A stretch of DNA of 64,000 nt from UBA7455 sp026713185 (GCA_963665785.1 OY762456.1:186001-250000), one strand, 5' to 3'; shown: positions 39,876 to 50,024, counted from the stretch's first letter. Numbers and translations: made by a program. The notes: generated from the sequence alone by a model not told the origin.

Positions 39876-41090
39876 TCAGTGTACCGCCCATTCAATTTTA
39901 TCCATATCAACGCCATCTTTATACATATCCCACAGCGGTGACAACTCCCTTAATTTTTCTACTGCAACCCTGACCTGCCTGATTGCCTGATCAATGTCCT
40001 CTTCCGATGTGAACCGTCCTATGGAGAAACGCAGTGAACTGTGAGCCAGTTCATCATTCATTCCAAGTGCCCGCAAAACATAGGATGGTTCAAGGCTGGC
40101 TGAAGTACAGGCTGACCCGGAAGACACAGCAAGTTCCGGCAAAGACATGATCAATGATTCACCTTCTACGTAGTTGAAGCTCATATTGATGATACCGGGT
40201 ATGCGATGATTCAGGTGACCACTGACATATACTTCTTCCATGTCTTTCAGACCGTCCCAGAGACGTTTTCGGAGGGCCATTATACGTCTGCCCTCTGCAT
40301 GCATTTCCTCTTTGGCAATGCGGAATGCCTCACCCATGCCAACAATCTGATGGGTTGCAAGCGTACCGGAACGCATCCCGCGTTCATGACCACCTCCATG
40401 TATCTGTGCTTCCAGCCTCACGCGGGGCTTCCGGCTGACAAACAGGGCGCCCATGCCTTTGGGGCCATAAATCTTGTGAGCTGAGAACGACATCAAGTCT
40501 ACATTCATTTCACCCAGATCAATATCTATTTTGCCGGCGCTTTGTGCTGCATCCACATGGAAAAAGACTTTATGTGCCCGGGTAACCTCACCGATGGCGG
40601 CAATGTCGTTAACGACACCTATTTCGTTATTGACATGCATGATGGAAACCAGAATCGTGTCATCGCGAATCGCATCCCTGACTCGTTCCGGGGTAATCAG
40701 ACCATCTTGACCCGGGTCCAGCCAGGTTACTTCAAAGCCTTCACGTTCCATCTGCCGACAGGTATCCAGCACGGCTTTATGTTCAATTTTAGAGGTGATG
40801 AGGTGATTGCCTCTTTTTTTGTAGAATCCAGCCACTCCCTTGATAGCAAGATTGTCAGACTCCGTGGCGCCGGAGGTCCATACGATTTCCCGTGGGTCGC
40901 AATTAACCAGGTCTGCAACCTGCCGTCTTGCAATCTCCACTGATTCTTCTGCTTCCCAGCCAAATTTGTGGGAACGGCTTGCCGGATTGCCAAAATTCCC
41001 CTCCGCCACCAGACATTCGCTCATTTTCCGGGCAACCCGAGGGTCCACTGGCGTAGTCGCGGCATAATCAAAATATATCGGATGTTTCAT
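39876..41090 (-). CDS. iscS: Cysteine desulfurase IscS
   Basis: Supplies sulfur from cysteine for clusters and tRNA thiolation. 404 residues from the ATG at 41090 (MKHPIYFDYAATTP) with GGAG 8 nt upstream; a frame 13 codons longer is rejected. PLP lysine in SFSAHKIYGPKG, and the mobile-loop Cys in SSGSACTSASLEPSY. It is 35 bp after iscR. Confidence 0.97.
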   Translation of the reverse strand: MKHPIYFDYAATTPVDPRVARKMSECLVAEGNFGNPASRSHKFGWEAEESVEIARRQVADLVNCDPREIVWTSGATESDNLAIKGVAGFYKKRGNHLITSKIEHKAVLDTCRQMEREGFEVTWLDPGQDGLITPERVRDAIRDDTILVSIMHVNNEIGVVNDIAAIGEVTRAHKVFFHVDAAQSAGKIDIDLGEMNVDLMSFSAHKIYGPKGMGALFVSRKPRVRLEAQIHGGGHERGMRSGTLATHQIVGMGEAFRIAKEEMHAEGRRIMALRKRLWDGLKDMEEVYVSGHLNHRIPGIINMSFNYVEGESLIMSLPELAVSSGSACTSASLEPSYVLRALGMNDELAHSSLRFSIGRFTSEEDIDQAIRQVRVAVEKLRELSPLWDMYKDGVDMDKIEWAVH

Positions 41091-41125
41091 CAATTGCTCC
41101 TCTTCTTCCAAACTACCTCTGCTCT

Positions 41126-41599
41126 TCACACTTCCTGAGCGTACAGCCGCATGACATCTCCAGCCATCGCATCCTGGCGTGCCACAACCATCTGTACCTC
41201 ACGTCTTTCAATCAGATTTGCAAGGCTTATATCACTTAAAAACCGGTGAATCTGATCACTTAAATCCGACCACAGTTCATGGGTCAGACAGGTCTCGCCA
41301 TGCTGACAATCCGAACGTCCGGAGCATCTGGTTGCATCTACACTTTCGTCCACGGAGTCAACGATTGAAGCAATTGAGATTGCTGCAGGCTTATAATTCA
41401 ACCGATAACCACCGCCTGGCCCGCGCACACTCTTCACCAGATCATGACGTCGCAATTTGGCAAACAACTGTTCCAGATAGGACAGGCTGATACCCTGTCG
41501 CTGTGAAATGTCCAAAAGGCTGACGGGGTCATCCTGCTCATGGACCGCAATATCCAGCATTGCCGTAACGGCGTATCTACCTTTGGCTGTAAGTCTCAT
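41126..41599 (-). CDS. iscR: Rrf2-family [2Fe-2S] regulator IscR
   Basis: Senses cluster status and represses the isc operon when carrying [2Fe-2S]. 157 residues from the ATG at 41599 (MRLTAKGRYAVTAMLD), matching the E. coli N-terminus; a 26-codon longer frame would run into the promoter. Winged helix GISLSYLEQLFAKLRRHDLV, and cluster ligands C92, C98, C104 with H107, at exactly the E. coli positions. First gene of the operon. Confidence 0.97.
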   Translation of the reverse strand: MRLTAKGRYAVTAMLDIAVHEQDDPVSLLDISQRQGISLSYLEQLFAKLRRHDLVKSVRGPGGGYRLNYKPAAISIASIVDSVDESVDATRCSGRSDCQHGETCLTHELWSDLSDQIHRFLSDISLANLIERREVQMVVARQDAMAGDVMRLYAQEV

Positions 41600-41648
41600 A
41601 TCTATACCTGTTTCTCTTCTGGTCCAAACCACTGGAAACGTATTAAGC

Positions 41649-41681
41649 AGTATGCAATACCTGACTGAAACAGTCAACTAT
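41649..41681 (-). promoter_or_regulatory. IscR type 1 operator and isc promoter
   Basis: On the minus strand 41681-41657 reads ATAGTTGACT-GTTTC-AGTCAGGTAT, which fits the known type 1 consensus (ATASYYGACT, then AGTCRRSTAT) at every defined position. The -35 TTGACT lies inside it (41672-41677) and CATACT (41649-41654) is 17 bp further on as -10. Repression by [2Fe-2S]-IscR is therefore expected. Confidence 0.9.
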
Positions 41682-41716
41682 ATAGTTGATCATTTTAATC
41701 AGGTATTATGCTGTTT

Positions 41717-42457
41717 TCAATTCGAACGGTTTTTATTGATGGCGTTGAGGAATCCCCTGAGGATGCTGATTTCCATCTTGTCAGGACGAATACGATTGAA
41801 CATGCGTATCAACCGGGTCATCAAACGCCTTGGATTCTCCAGATCATGAAAACCCACCTGAACCAGAGTTTCCTCAAGGTGAACGAAAAAGTGCTGCATA
41901 TCTTCCGCGGTGGCAAAGTCCATATCCCATTCAACCTCGTCATCATGACCCGCCTGCCTTGCCAGTAGAATTTCATAACAGATGATCTGTACAGCCATGG
42001 CCAGATTCAATGAACTATAGGCTTTTTCTGTGGGGATGTTGATGTGGTAGTGGCAGAGATGCAGCTCTTCGTTACTGAGGCCGTGAGATTCCCTCCCAAA
42101 CAATATGGCAATCTTCTGCCCGGACGCCTGTGCACTCAGAATTTTCTTACCGCAGGATTTCGGATTCAACATCGGCCACGGAATACGCCGGTTGCGCGCT
42201 GAAGTGCCCATTACCAATTGACAGTCTGCAATCGCCGTCTCAATACTGTCTACCACCCTGGCGCCGTTAACAACATCTGCAGCCGAGGCAGAACGGAATA
42301 TCGCCGTATTGCTGGGAAACGACCGGGGATTCACCAACACGAGTTCCGTTAGTCCCATATTCTTCATTGCGCGAGCAGCCGCACCGATATTACCAGGGTG
42401 CGATGTCTCCACCAGGACGATTCGAACACCCGGAAACAGACTTTGATCTTCCATCAT
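41717..42457 (-). CDS. trmJ: tRNA 2'-O-methyltransferase TrmJ (SPOUT family)
   Basis: Methylates the ribose of tRNA position 32. About 246 residues: VRIVLVETSHPGNIGAAARAMKNMGL at the start, the SPOUT knot IAILFGRESHGLSNEEL, and IPTEKAYSSLNLAMAVQ. The start is one of two adjacent ATGs (42457 or 42454); an upstream TTG is less likely. Divergent from suhB, as in many gammaproteobacteria, and upstream of iscR. Confidence 0.92.
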   Translation of the reverse strand: MMEDQSLFPGVRIVLVETSHPGNIGAAARAMKNMGLTELVLVNPRSFPSNTAIFRSASAADVVNGARVVDSIETAIADCQLVMGTSARNRRIPWPMLNPKSCGKKILSAQASGQKIAILFGRESHGLSNEELHLCHYHINIPTEKAYSSLNLAMAVQIICYEILLARQAGHDDEVEWDMDFATAEDMQHFFVHLEETLVQVGFHDLENPRRLMTRLIRMFNRIRPDKMEISILRGFLNAINKNRSN

Positions 42458-42540
42458 CGCAGTGTATGCAGGCAATCTGACAGGCGCAACAGCACTTTCG
42501 TGTTAACATGCCGGCGCAATATTCGATACCCTGGAAAATT

Positions 42541-43335
42541 ATGGAACCAATGGCCAGCATAGGATTGCGTGCAGCAAGGGATGCCGCCTCGCATATCGCC
42601 CGCAGTTTCGACCGACCTGATCTGGTCAAAATCTCGGAGAAGTCTCATAACGACTTCGTCACCAACATTGATAAGGAAGCGGAACGCATTATTGTAGAGT
42701 CGCTCAGGTCTACTTATCCCGATCATTCAATCACGGGAGAGGAATCGACCAATGACCAGATTCATGAGGACTCGGAATACGAGTGGATAATTGACCCCAT
42801 TGACGGAACATTGAATTTTCTCAGGCAGATTCCCCACTTTTGTGTTTCCGTCGCCTGCCTGCATCGGAGGAAACTGGTTCATGGCATTATCATTGATCCG
42901 ATCCGTAACGAAGAATTCGTTACCAGTCAGGGGCAGGGTTGTCAGTTGAATGGCAAACGTATGAGGGTCAGTGAAAAAGAAGATCTTGATGGCGCCCTGA
43001 TCGCCATGGGGGGACATATACCGGAGCAGAAAGTTAAATTTCAGGGTGAACTCTATCAATACCTGCTGGCCGAAAAGAGCAAGTTGCGCCATCCCGGCAG
43101 CGCCTGCCTTGAACTTGCCTATGTCGCAGCGGGAAGAATGGATGCTTTGTGGCTGCATGATCTCAAACCCTGGGACCTGGCAGCAGGAACGTTGATGATT
43201 ACAGAGACCGGAGGTCTGGTTGGAGATTTTTCCGGCGGTGTGAATTATACGGCAACAGGTAATGTGGTAGCCGGTAACCCAAAGTGCTTCAAGGCACTGG
43301 TACCTCTGGTAAGAAAGTTTCTGGTCAATCAGTAA
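42541..43335 (+). CDS. suhB: Inositol-1-monophosphatase family protein SuhB
   Basis: An Mg2+-dependent phosphatase that also joins rRNA antitermination complexes in E. coli. 264 residues from the ATG at 42541 (MEPMASIGLRAARDA, as in E. coli). Metal motifs GEEST, WIIDPIDGTLNF and WDLAAGTLMI are all present. The upstream frame extension from 42508 is not supported by homologues. Confidence 0.95.
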   Translation: MEPMASIGLRAARDAASHIARSFDRPDLVKISEKSHNDFVTNIDKEAERIIVESLRSTYPDHSITGEESTNDQIHEDSEYEWIIDPIDGTLNFLRQIPHFCVSVACLHRRKLVHGIIIDPIRNEEFVTSQGQGCQLNGKRMRVSEKEDLDGALIAMGGHIPEQKVKFQGELYQYLLAEKSKLRHPGSACLELAYVAAGRMDALWLHDLKPWDLAAGTLMITETGGLVGDFSGGVNYTATGNVVAGNPKCFKALVPLVRKFLVNQ

Positions 43336-43375
43336 ACCGAACCGGCTCTGTATGTTGAGAACCCGGACATAGCGG

Positions 43376-44314
43376 TCATGGACGTTTATCCTGATCACTG
43401 CCTTTTTCTTTAACCGGTAAAGCCAGATCTTCCACCGAGATATTCAGAATCATCAGCATGTTTGCGGCAATATAGATAGAGGAATAAGTACCCACCAGCA
43501 CACCGATGATCAGACCGATCGCAAATCCCTGAATCAGTTCACCACCAAGAAACAACAGCGCGAACAACACCAGCAAAGTTGTAAACGAAGTTACCAAAGT
43601 ACGACCCAGAGTCTGATTCAGAGATGTGTTGATAATTGATACCGGACTGCCACGCCGTATCTTGCGGAAGTTCTCCCTGATTCTGTCAGAGACCACTATG
43701 GTGTCATTCAAGGAATATCCTATGACAGCAAGCAATGCCGCCAGAACCGTCAAATCAAAGTTCCAGCGGATAATGGAGAATATCCCCAGCGTTATCATCA
43801 CATCGTGAAACAATGCGATGACAGCACCGACGGCAAACTTGAGCTGGAAGCGAAACGCCACGTAAACCATCACCAATCCGAGCGCTGTCAACAATCCAAG
43901 ACCGCCCTGGTTGGTGAGTTCTTCCCCCACTGCCGGGCCAACAAATTCTGAACGGCGCAGCACAACTTCCGACTCGGAGGATGCCCGCAGTGATTCAATG
44001 ACACGATCGCCCAGTCGTGCATTTTCTCTGGGATCCAAATGCTTCTGAGGAGGAATGCGAACTCGAATATCCTGGTCGGACCCGAAAAATTGAACCACAT
44101 GACCAACATTCCCGGCCCTGGTCAGTTCATCCCGAATTTCCTCTGGATTAACCGGTTGTTCATAAGACACATCCACCAGTGTCCCCCCGGTGAAATCCAG
44201 CCCCCACTCCACCTGATTGATCAGCAGTGAAACACCGCACAGGATTACCAGAGACAGCGAAATAACACCCGCTATCTTTCGATAGCGCATAAAATCAAGA
44301 TTAGTGATTGTCAT
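43376..44314 (-). CDS. secF: Protein-export membrane protein SecF
   Basis: With SecD uses the proton gradient to complete protein translocation. 312 residues, six membrane helices, periplasmic loop after WGLDFTGGTLVDVSYE, and the conserved VIGYSLNDTIVVSDRIREN. Overlaps secD by one base (43376 is its end near the convergent suhB). Confidence 0.96.
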   Translation of the reverse strand: MTITNLDFMRYRKIAGVISLSLVILCGVSLLINQVEWGLDFTGGTLVDVSYEQPVNPEEIRDELTRAGNVGHVVQFFGSDQDIRVRIPPQKHLDPRENARLGDRVIESLRASSESEVVLRRSEFVGPAVGEELTNQGGLGLLTALGLVMVYVAFRFQLKFAVGAVIALFHDVMITLGIFSIIRWNFDLTVLAALLAVIGYSLNDTIVVSDRIRENFRKIRRGSPVSIINTSLNQTLGRTLVTSFTTLLVLFALLFLGGELIQGFAIGLIIGVLVGTYSSIYIAANMLMILNISVEDLALPVKEKGSDQDKRP

Positions 44315-46170
44315 CAGATCAGTAACCTTTTTACGTTTCTACCGCCGTACATGAAATTCACGAGTGCACGGGTACCCAGGATTGCAGTAAACATCGATGT
44401 CAGAATACCGATGGACAGGGTTACTGCGAAGCCTTTCACCGGTCCGGTGCCTATACTGTATAGAATCACTGCTACCAGCAGGGTCGTCAGATTTGCATCG
44501 ACAATGGTGACAACCGCCCGTTCGAAACCGGCGTTAATCGCCGCTTGGGGAGACATCCTGTTCTTCAGTTCTTCACGAATGCGTGAAAAGATAAGCACAT
44601 TGGCGTCAACTGCCATACCTACCGTCAACACAATCCCGGCAATACCCGGTAGCGTCAGCGTCGCCGACAGACTCGACATGACCGCAACCAGCAGTACAAG
44701 ATTCACGGCGAGTGCGATATTGGCAGCAATCCCGAAAACCTTGTAATACACCAGCATGAAAGACAGCACGAGGCCTAATCCCACCATGACGGAGATTTCT
44801 CCCAGACGGATATTCTCTGCCCCAAGACTCGCCCCTACAGTTCGTTCCTCAACGATGAACATATCCGCGGCAAGAGCGCCTGCCCGGAGCAGCAACGCCA
44901 GATCTCTTGCTTCTCCAGACTGAAGTCCTGTAATCCTGAATTTATTTGAAAGAGCCGCCTGCACAGTCGCCAGACTGATTACCCGTTTTTCGATATAGGG
45001 TGTGCTGGTTCGGACCTCTTCTCCGTCAATGATCTTGTATTCATCCCGGGTTTTGGTCTCTATAAAAATGACGGCCATACGAGTACCAATTCTGTACCGG
45101 GTCGCACGGTGCATTAATTCACCGCCATCACTGTCCAGCGTAATATTCACCTGAGGCAGGCCGGAATCCGGATCAAATCCGACCTGGGCGTCTACAACCC
45201 TGTCCCCTCGAAGTATGATGTCGTTCTCAAGGTCGGTGTTTCGACCTTCATATTCGTAGGAAATTGTCGTACTGCGTAGTGCATCAGACGATGCTTCCAT
45301 CCGAAATTCCAGTGTTGCCACTTTGCCCAGAATCTTTTTTGCCTCCGCGGTATCCTGGACTCCGGGCAGGTCCACGGCGATCCGGTTTCTGCCCAATCGT
45401 TGTACCAGTGGTTCCGCTACACCCAGTTCGTTGACCCGATTGCGTATCGTCTGCAGGTTCTGGGTAACCGCAAAGTCCTCCATTTCGCGAATCGAGGCTT
45501 CCCGCAACGTCAGCATGAGAAATATATCGGCATCCTCACCAGTGACATAGTCAAATTCACCGAAACGGGACTCTATTTTGTCCTGAGCACGGTCACGCAG
45601 ATCTACACTGGCAAAGTTAATTTGCATTACGTCTTTTCCAGGTCGCTCCAGACTGGTATAGCGAATACGGTCAGAGCGTTCACGCAGCAGCCTTTTGATA
45701 TCCTGCTCAAGGCTCTGCATCCGGTCCTCGACAGCTTTTTCTGTATCCACTTCCATCAGAAAGTGCACACCGCCACGCAGGTCAAGACCATACTTCATGG
45801 GTTCTGCGCCGATACTGCGTAACCAGTCTGGTGTGGTCGGCGCCGCATTCAGAGCGACGACATAGGGTCGGGGCAGATCATGCAGCGCCCTCTGAACAAC
45901 ATCTTTGGCACGCAATTGGGATTCATCATCACGAAATCTGATCAGTGCCTTTTGATTCAGAAGCTCCTCGCCAAAAAAGGCGATATCCCTGTCGGACAAT
46001 GCGCCGATGGCAGTATCCAGAGCCTGCGGGTCAACGGTTGCACCTGTTTCCTCCGTTGAAATCTGAACAGCAAAGTCCGGTGGATATATGTTCGGTAACG
46101 CAAAGATCACACCCAGCACAACAATGATGCCAAGGAACAGGTTTTTCCAAAGTGGATAGCGATTGATCAA
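44314..46170 (-). CDS. secD: Protein-export membrane protein SecD
   Basis: Partner of SecF. 618 residues: N-terminal helix (LWKNLFLGIIVVLGVIFAL), large periplasmic domain with YGLDLRGGVHFLMEVD, and C-terminal helices with VGMAVDANVLIFSRIREE. Located between yajC and secF as usual. Confidence 0.96.
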   Translation of the reverse strand: MINRYPLWKNLFLGIIVVLGVIFALPNIYPPDFAVQISTEETGATVDPQALDTAIGALSDRDIAFFGEELLNQKALIRFRDDESQLRAKDVVQRALHDLPRPYVVALNAAPTTPDWLRSIGAEPMKYGLDLRGGVHFLMEVDTEKAVEDRMQSLEQDIKRLLRERSDRIRYTSLERPGKDVMQINFASVDLRDRAQDKIESRFGEFDYVTGEDADIFLMLTLREASIREMEDFAVTQNLQTIRNRVNELGVAEPLVQRLGRNRIAVDLPGVQDTAEAKKILGKVATLEFRMEASSDALRSTTISYEYEGRNTDLENDIILRGDRVVDAQVGFDPDSGLPQVNITLDSDGGELMHRATRYRIGTRMAVIFIETKTRDEYKIIDGEEVRTSTPYIEKRVISLATVQAALSNKFRITGLQSGEARDLALLLRAGALAADMFIVEERTVGASLGAENIRLGEISVMVGLGLVLSFMLVYYKVFGIAANIALAVNLVLLVAVMSSLSATLTLPGIAGIVLTVGMAVDANVLIFSRIREELKNRMSPQAAINAGFERAVVTIVDANLTTLLVAVILYSIGTGPVKGFAVTLSIGILTSMFTAILGTRALVNFMYGGRNVKRLLI

Positions 46171-46242
46171 CGGGTTACCCTGGGGTTGCGGCTAAACAGG
46201 TGCGCCGACCTGGGATTGTGCTTTTTCATCGTTCTGCCTGGT

Positions 46243-46578
46243 CTATATAGACTTGATCGTCCCTTTTGGAAGCGCCGCAGAAACAGCGCCTTTCTGCAAC
46301 TTCAATTGCACTTTATCGGAAACTTCGAACACCAGATACTGATCTTCAATCTTGACAATTCTGCCAATCAACCCACCGTTCGTCACTATTTCGTCGCCCT
46401 TGCTCAATCCCGCAACAAGTGCACGATGTTCCTTGGCGCGTTTGCTCTGCGGTCGCCAGACAATGAAGTAGAACACCAGAGCAAAGGCCACAATAATGAA
46501 AATATCCAGACCAGGTATGCCACCGCCGGATGATCCCTCGGCAGCCATGGCTGGAGGTATCAGAAAAAAATTCGTCAT
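46243..46578 (-). CDS. yajC: Sec translocon accessory protein YajC
   Basis: A small membrane protein associated with SecDF. 111 residues: one helix (IFIIVAFALVFYFIVWRPQ) followed by KRAKEHRALVAGLSKGDEIVTNGG, typical of the family. It lies 72 bp before secD. Confidence 0.94.
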   Translation of the reverse strand: MTNFFLIPPAMAAEGSSGGGIPGLDIFIIVAFALVFYFIVWRPQSKRAKEHRALVAGLSKGDEIVTNGGLIGRIVKIEDQYLVFEVSDKVQLKLQKGAVSAALPKGTIKSI

Positions 46579-46656
46579 CGATTTATCCCCGAGGAGTACT
46601 TAAAAGCTGTATTGTCGCTGAATCCACAGCATTCTGCACTACATCCATACCACAAT

Positions 46657-47766
46657 TCAGATATCAGGCTTGATATCCCATCCACAATAGAGTGACTCTA
46701 TATGGTCCTCCAATACTCCTTTTTCAATAGCCAGACGTAAATCCGCCATCAAATTCAGGTAATAATGCAGATTATGAATGGTATTGAGTTGTGCACCGAG
46801 TATCTCACCACATTTATCCAGGTGGTGCAGATATGCACGTGAAAAGTACTGACAGGTATAGCAACCGCAGTTCTCATCCAACGGCCTGATATCCATCCTG
46901 TGTACCGCATTTCTAATCCTGATTACACCAGTGGATGTAAACAGGTGGCCATTGCGCGCATTACGGGTAGGCAGGACACAGTCCATCATATCCACACCCC
47001 GACGGACGCATTCCACAATATCCACTGGTGTACCCACCCCCATGAGATAACGGGGTTGGTCAACCGGCATCATAGACGACACCTCAGTGACCATTTCCAT
47101 CATCTCATCTCTGGTCTCACCCACAGAAAGACCTCCAATGGCATAGCCATCAAATCCGATTTCCTGCAGTCCCTGCAGAGACTTTTCACGCAACGAAAGA
47201 TGTACTCCTCCCTGTACAATACCGAACAGTGCATTCGTACTGTCAGTGAATGCTTCCTTACTGCGATTGGCCCATCGTAATGACAGCACCATAGATTCGC
47301 GCGCTGTTTTTACATCCGCCGGGTAGGGAGTGCATTCGTCAAACACCATTGCGATATCGGCATTCAGACTCTGCTGAATCTGCATGGAGATTTCCGGGTT
47401 CAGAAACACTTTGTCACCATTGATTGGAGAGCGGAAAGTAACGCCTTCTTCGCTGATATCACGAAGATCACTCAGGCTGAATAACTGGAACCCACCGGAA
47501 TCTGTCAGAACAGGAGCATCCCAACCCATGAATCCATGCAGACCGCCGTGCTGTTCGATCACATCTACACCCGGTCGCAGCATGAGGTGAAATGTGTTCC
47601 CAAGGAGAATCTGTACGCGATTATCCTGCAGTAAGGCCGGCGACATTCCCTTCACTGAACCATAGGTTCCGCAGGGCATGAAGACTGGTGTCTTTACCTC
47701 TCCGTGAGCCAGTTTGAGTGTACTGCATCGTGCGGCTCCGTCGGTGTGAGTAACCTCGAATTCCAT
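46657..47766 (-). CDS. tgt: tRNA-guanine transglycosylase
   Basis: Swaps guanine 34 for preQ1 in tRNAs for Asp, Asn, His and Tyr. 369 residues: VLTDSGGFQLFSLSD with the catalytic region, GIVQGG, GYAIGGLSVGE, and zinc ligands in CGCYTCQYFSRAYLHHL. Follows queA by 15 bp; the pair acts in the queuosine pathway. Confidence 0.97.
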   Translation of the reverse strand: MEFEVTHTDGAARCSTLKLAHGEVKTPVFMPCGTYGSVKGMSPALLQDNRVQILLGNTFHLMLRPGVDVIEQHGGLHGFMGWDAPVLTDSGGFQLFSLSDLRDISEEGVTFRSPINGDKVFLNPEISMQIQQSLNADIAMVFDECTPYPADVKTARESMVLSLRWANRSKEAFTDSTNALFGIVQGGVHLSLREKSLQGLQEIGFDGYAIGGLSVGETRDEMMEMVTEVSSMMPVDQPRYLMGVGTPVDIVECVRRGVDMMDCVLPTRNARNGHLFTSTGVIRIRNAVHRMDIRPLDENCGCYTCQYFSRAYLHHLDKCGEILGAQLNTIHNLHYYLNLMADLRLAIEKGVLEDHIESLYCGWDIKPDI

Positions 47767-47781
47767 ATTTTTGGGATGGCG

Positions 47782-48804
47782 TCAGCGAGTAATCAACATC
47801 GCATCACCATAACTGAAAAAACGATAGGATTCCGCAACTGCAATCCGATACGTCTCCTTGATCAGGTCCAGTCCTGCAAATGCACTTACCAACATCATCA
47901 GGGTGGAACCTGGTAAATGGAAGTTGGTTATCAGCGCATCGACTGAGCGAAATTCGTATCCTGGATAAATAAAAATATCTGTATCGCCAGTGTATGGTGC
48001 AAGTCCGCCAATCTTCGAGGCTGTTTCCAATGCGCGGACACTGGTTGTGCCTACCGCAATGACTGAACCTCCTCGAGACCGGCACTGTCCAACCGAGTCA
48101 CAGACTTCCTGAGTAATCTCCAGGTGTTCGATGTGCATTCTGTGATCTTCAACGCGGTCAACCCGGACGGGTTTGAAGGTGCCGGCGCCGATGTGCAATG
48201 TAACCTCCTGTCTGCCAATGCCACGCTCACTCAGTCTCTGCATTAAATCCTCATCAAAATGCAGCCCGGCGGTTGGCGCTGCGACCGCACCAACTCTGGA
48301 GGCATAAATCGTCTGGTATCGCTCGATATCCGATGCCTCATCCTGGCGGTCTATATAGGGAGGTAAGGGCACGTGACCATATTCCGAGGCGATTGCCAGG
48401 ACCCCCGGTGGGGGGAAATAAATGGTAAAAAATTCACTGTCCCGCTCAATCAACCTGAGCATAACATTGCTGTCCCTGAGCGTAATCTCTGCCCCTGGCT
48501 TAGGGGTCTTGCTGCTGTGCAATTGGACTCGCGCCGTGTGCGTATCAATCACACGCTCAAGCAATATTTCTACCCGACCACCGGTTGATTTGTCGCCATA
48601 CAGTCTGGCCGGGATCACCCTGGTATTGTTGAATACCAGTAAATCCCGTGCTGATAACAACCTGTCCAGATCATGAAAGTGATAATGCTGGATCAAACCC
48701 GTGGCAACATCGAGATGCAAGAGACGACTGGCTGAACGAATTTTTGTCGGGTATTTTGCGATCAGGCGTTCAGGCAGTTCGAATTGGAAGTCGCTTACCT
48801 GCAT
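47782..48804 (-). CDS. queA: S-adenosylmethionine:tRNA ribosyltransferase-isomerase
   Basis: Adds the epoxycyclopentane ring precursor to preQ1 in tRNA. 340 residues: FELPERLIAKYPTKIRSASRLL, FNNTRVIPARLYG, APTAGLHFDEDL, and FHLPGSTLMMLVSAFAG. First gene of the queA-tgt-yajC-secDF series. Confidence 0.97.
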   Translation of the reverse strand: MQVSDFQFELPERLIAKYPTKIRSASRLLHLDVATGLIQHYHFHDLDRLLSARDLLVFNNTRVIPARLYGDKSTGGRVEILLERVIDTHTARVQLHSSKTPKPGAEITLRDSNVMLRLIERDSEFFTIYFPPPGVLAIASEYGHVPLPPYIDRQDEASDIERYQTIYASRVGAVAAPTAGLHFDEDLMQRLSERGIGRQEVTLHIGAGTFKPVRVDRVEDHRMHIEHLEITQEVCDSVGQCRSRGGSVIAVGTTSVRALETASKIGGLAPYTGDTDIFIYPGYEFRSVDALITNFHLPGSTLMMLVSAFAGLDLIKETYRIAVAESYRFFSYGDAMLITR

Positions 48805-48883
48805 TCAAGCGTATCCTGATCCTGTTCAGAAAGTCGACTTCCGAGAGTTTCAGTTGCGACATTCGCATGTCGACAAAAACCAA

Positions 48884-49990
48884 TTACTTCTCTTGAATCA
48901 CTTCTGTCTCGCCATTGGACTTGGCAACTACACGGCGGTTATTCTGACGGCCTTCTTCGGTGCTGTTGGTATCGACTGGTTGGGATTCACCATAGCCTAT
49001 TGATGTGACTCGTTCAGAACCAATACCGAAGTTTTCGACCAGTATATCGGCGATAGTATTTGCCCGGCGCTCGGACAATTGCTGATTATATGCCTCGGGG
49101 CCAGTACTATCCGTATGGCCTTCCACAACGACATCCGATTGGGGATGTTCCCCCATGAAGTCTGCAACCCGACTGACTTCAGATTCATGTTCGGGACGCG
49201 CTTCAGATGAATCAAAATCAAATTCAAGATTAAGTTCAATACTCACAGCCTCTGTTGTCATGACATAACAGCCTTGAGCATCAATGACTGCACGAGGGTT
49301 GGTCGTGCCCTGACATTTGTCCAGGTGGTTGGCTACGCCGTCGCCATCATCATCGCGTGGACAACCGGACGAATCGACCTGAACACCCACGGGAGTACCC
49401 GGGCACTGGTCTCTTGAATCAGGAACGCCATCTGAGTCGCTGTCAGGAGGGGGAGGCAGAACAACGGGTTTCTTTTCACCGAGCGCAAAATGAATGCCAA
49501 CCGACACAGAGGCGTCTACGTTGCCATCTCCATTGCCCTTGAAAAAATTGAAATCACTGCGCAGAGAACTCGAGTCGGTTAATTCCCATTTAAGGCCAAG
49601 GCCAAGTTTATACAGCACTTCTGTGTCATCTTTTTCACTCAAAAAATCATAATCAGCCTTGCCCATACTGAAAGATGCAAAGGGTCGTATCTTCCTGTCT
49701 GTATCAAAATGATAAAGTGCGTTAACACTGACGGTATTGATATCCACGTCACCCATTCTTTCATGGGTCAGGTCCGGGTTCGTGTTCTGCAGAATCAGTT
49801 CCAATGCCCATGGACTTTCGAACTGGTATCCAATTCCTACGCCAAAATGATTATTGATGTCTATCCCGCTGTCGAGATCAAATCTTACTTTGCCGAGATG
49901 TGGGAAAAGAGTAACACCGGATACTTCTTCAGCAATTGCCTGCGCTGAGAAAACCAGTGCTGCAAACAGTATGAGAATTTTTTTGACCAT
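48884..49990 (-). CDS. OmpA-family outer-membrane protein with TSP type-3 repeats
   Basis: A 368-residue outer-membrane protein. Signal peptide MVKKILILFAALVFSAQAIA; an N-terminal beta-barrel (about 25-175, VGIGYQFESPWALELILQNT); calcium-binding thrombospondin type-3-like repeats DSDSDGVPDSRDQCPGTP and DDDGDGVANHLDKCQG (about 183-232); and a C-terminal peptidoglycan-binding OmpA domain (VVVEGHTDSTGPEAYNQQLS, RRANTIADILVENFG). It probably tethers the outer membrane to the wall. It has its own promoter and is not part of the neighbouring operons. Confidence 0.92.
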   Translation of the reverse strand: MVKKILILFAALVFSAQAIAEEVSGVTLFPHLGKVRFDLDSGIDINNHFGVGIGYQFESPWALELILQNTNPDLTHERMGDVDINTVSVNALYHFDTDRKIRPFASFSMGKADYDFLSEKDDTEVLYKLGLGLKWELTDSSSLRSDFNFFKGNGDGNVDASVSVGIHFALGEKKPVVLPPPPDSDSDGVPDSRDQCPGTPVGVQVDSSGCPRDDDGDGVANHLDKCQGTTNPRAVIDAQGCYVMTTEAVSIELNLEFDFDSSEARPEHESEVSRVADFMGEHPQSDVVVEGHTDSTGPEAYNQQLSERRANTIADILVENFGIGSERVTSIGYGESQPVDTNSTEEGRQNNRRVVAKSNGETEVIQEK

Positions 49991-50024
49991 CAGATTACCT
50001 GGACTTAATTTGTCGATTGCGGAA

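Noticed and set aside
41600..41677. 26-codon upstream extension of iscR
   Set aside because: It would translate the IscR operator and promoter; the ATG at 41599 matches known IscR proteins.
42727..43398. 223-codon minus-strand frame over suhB
   Set aside because: Antisense to suhB, whose phosphatase motifs are complete.
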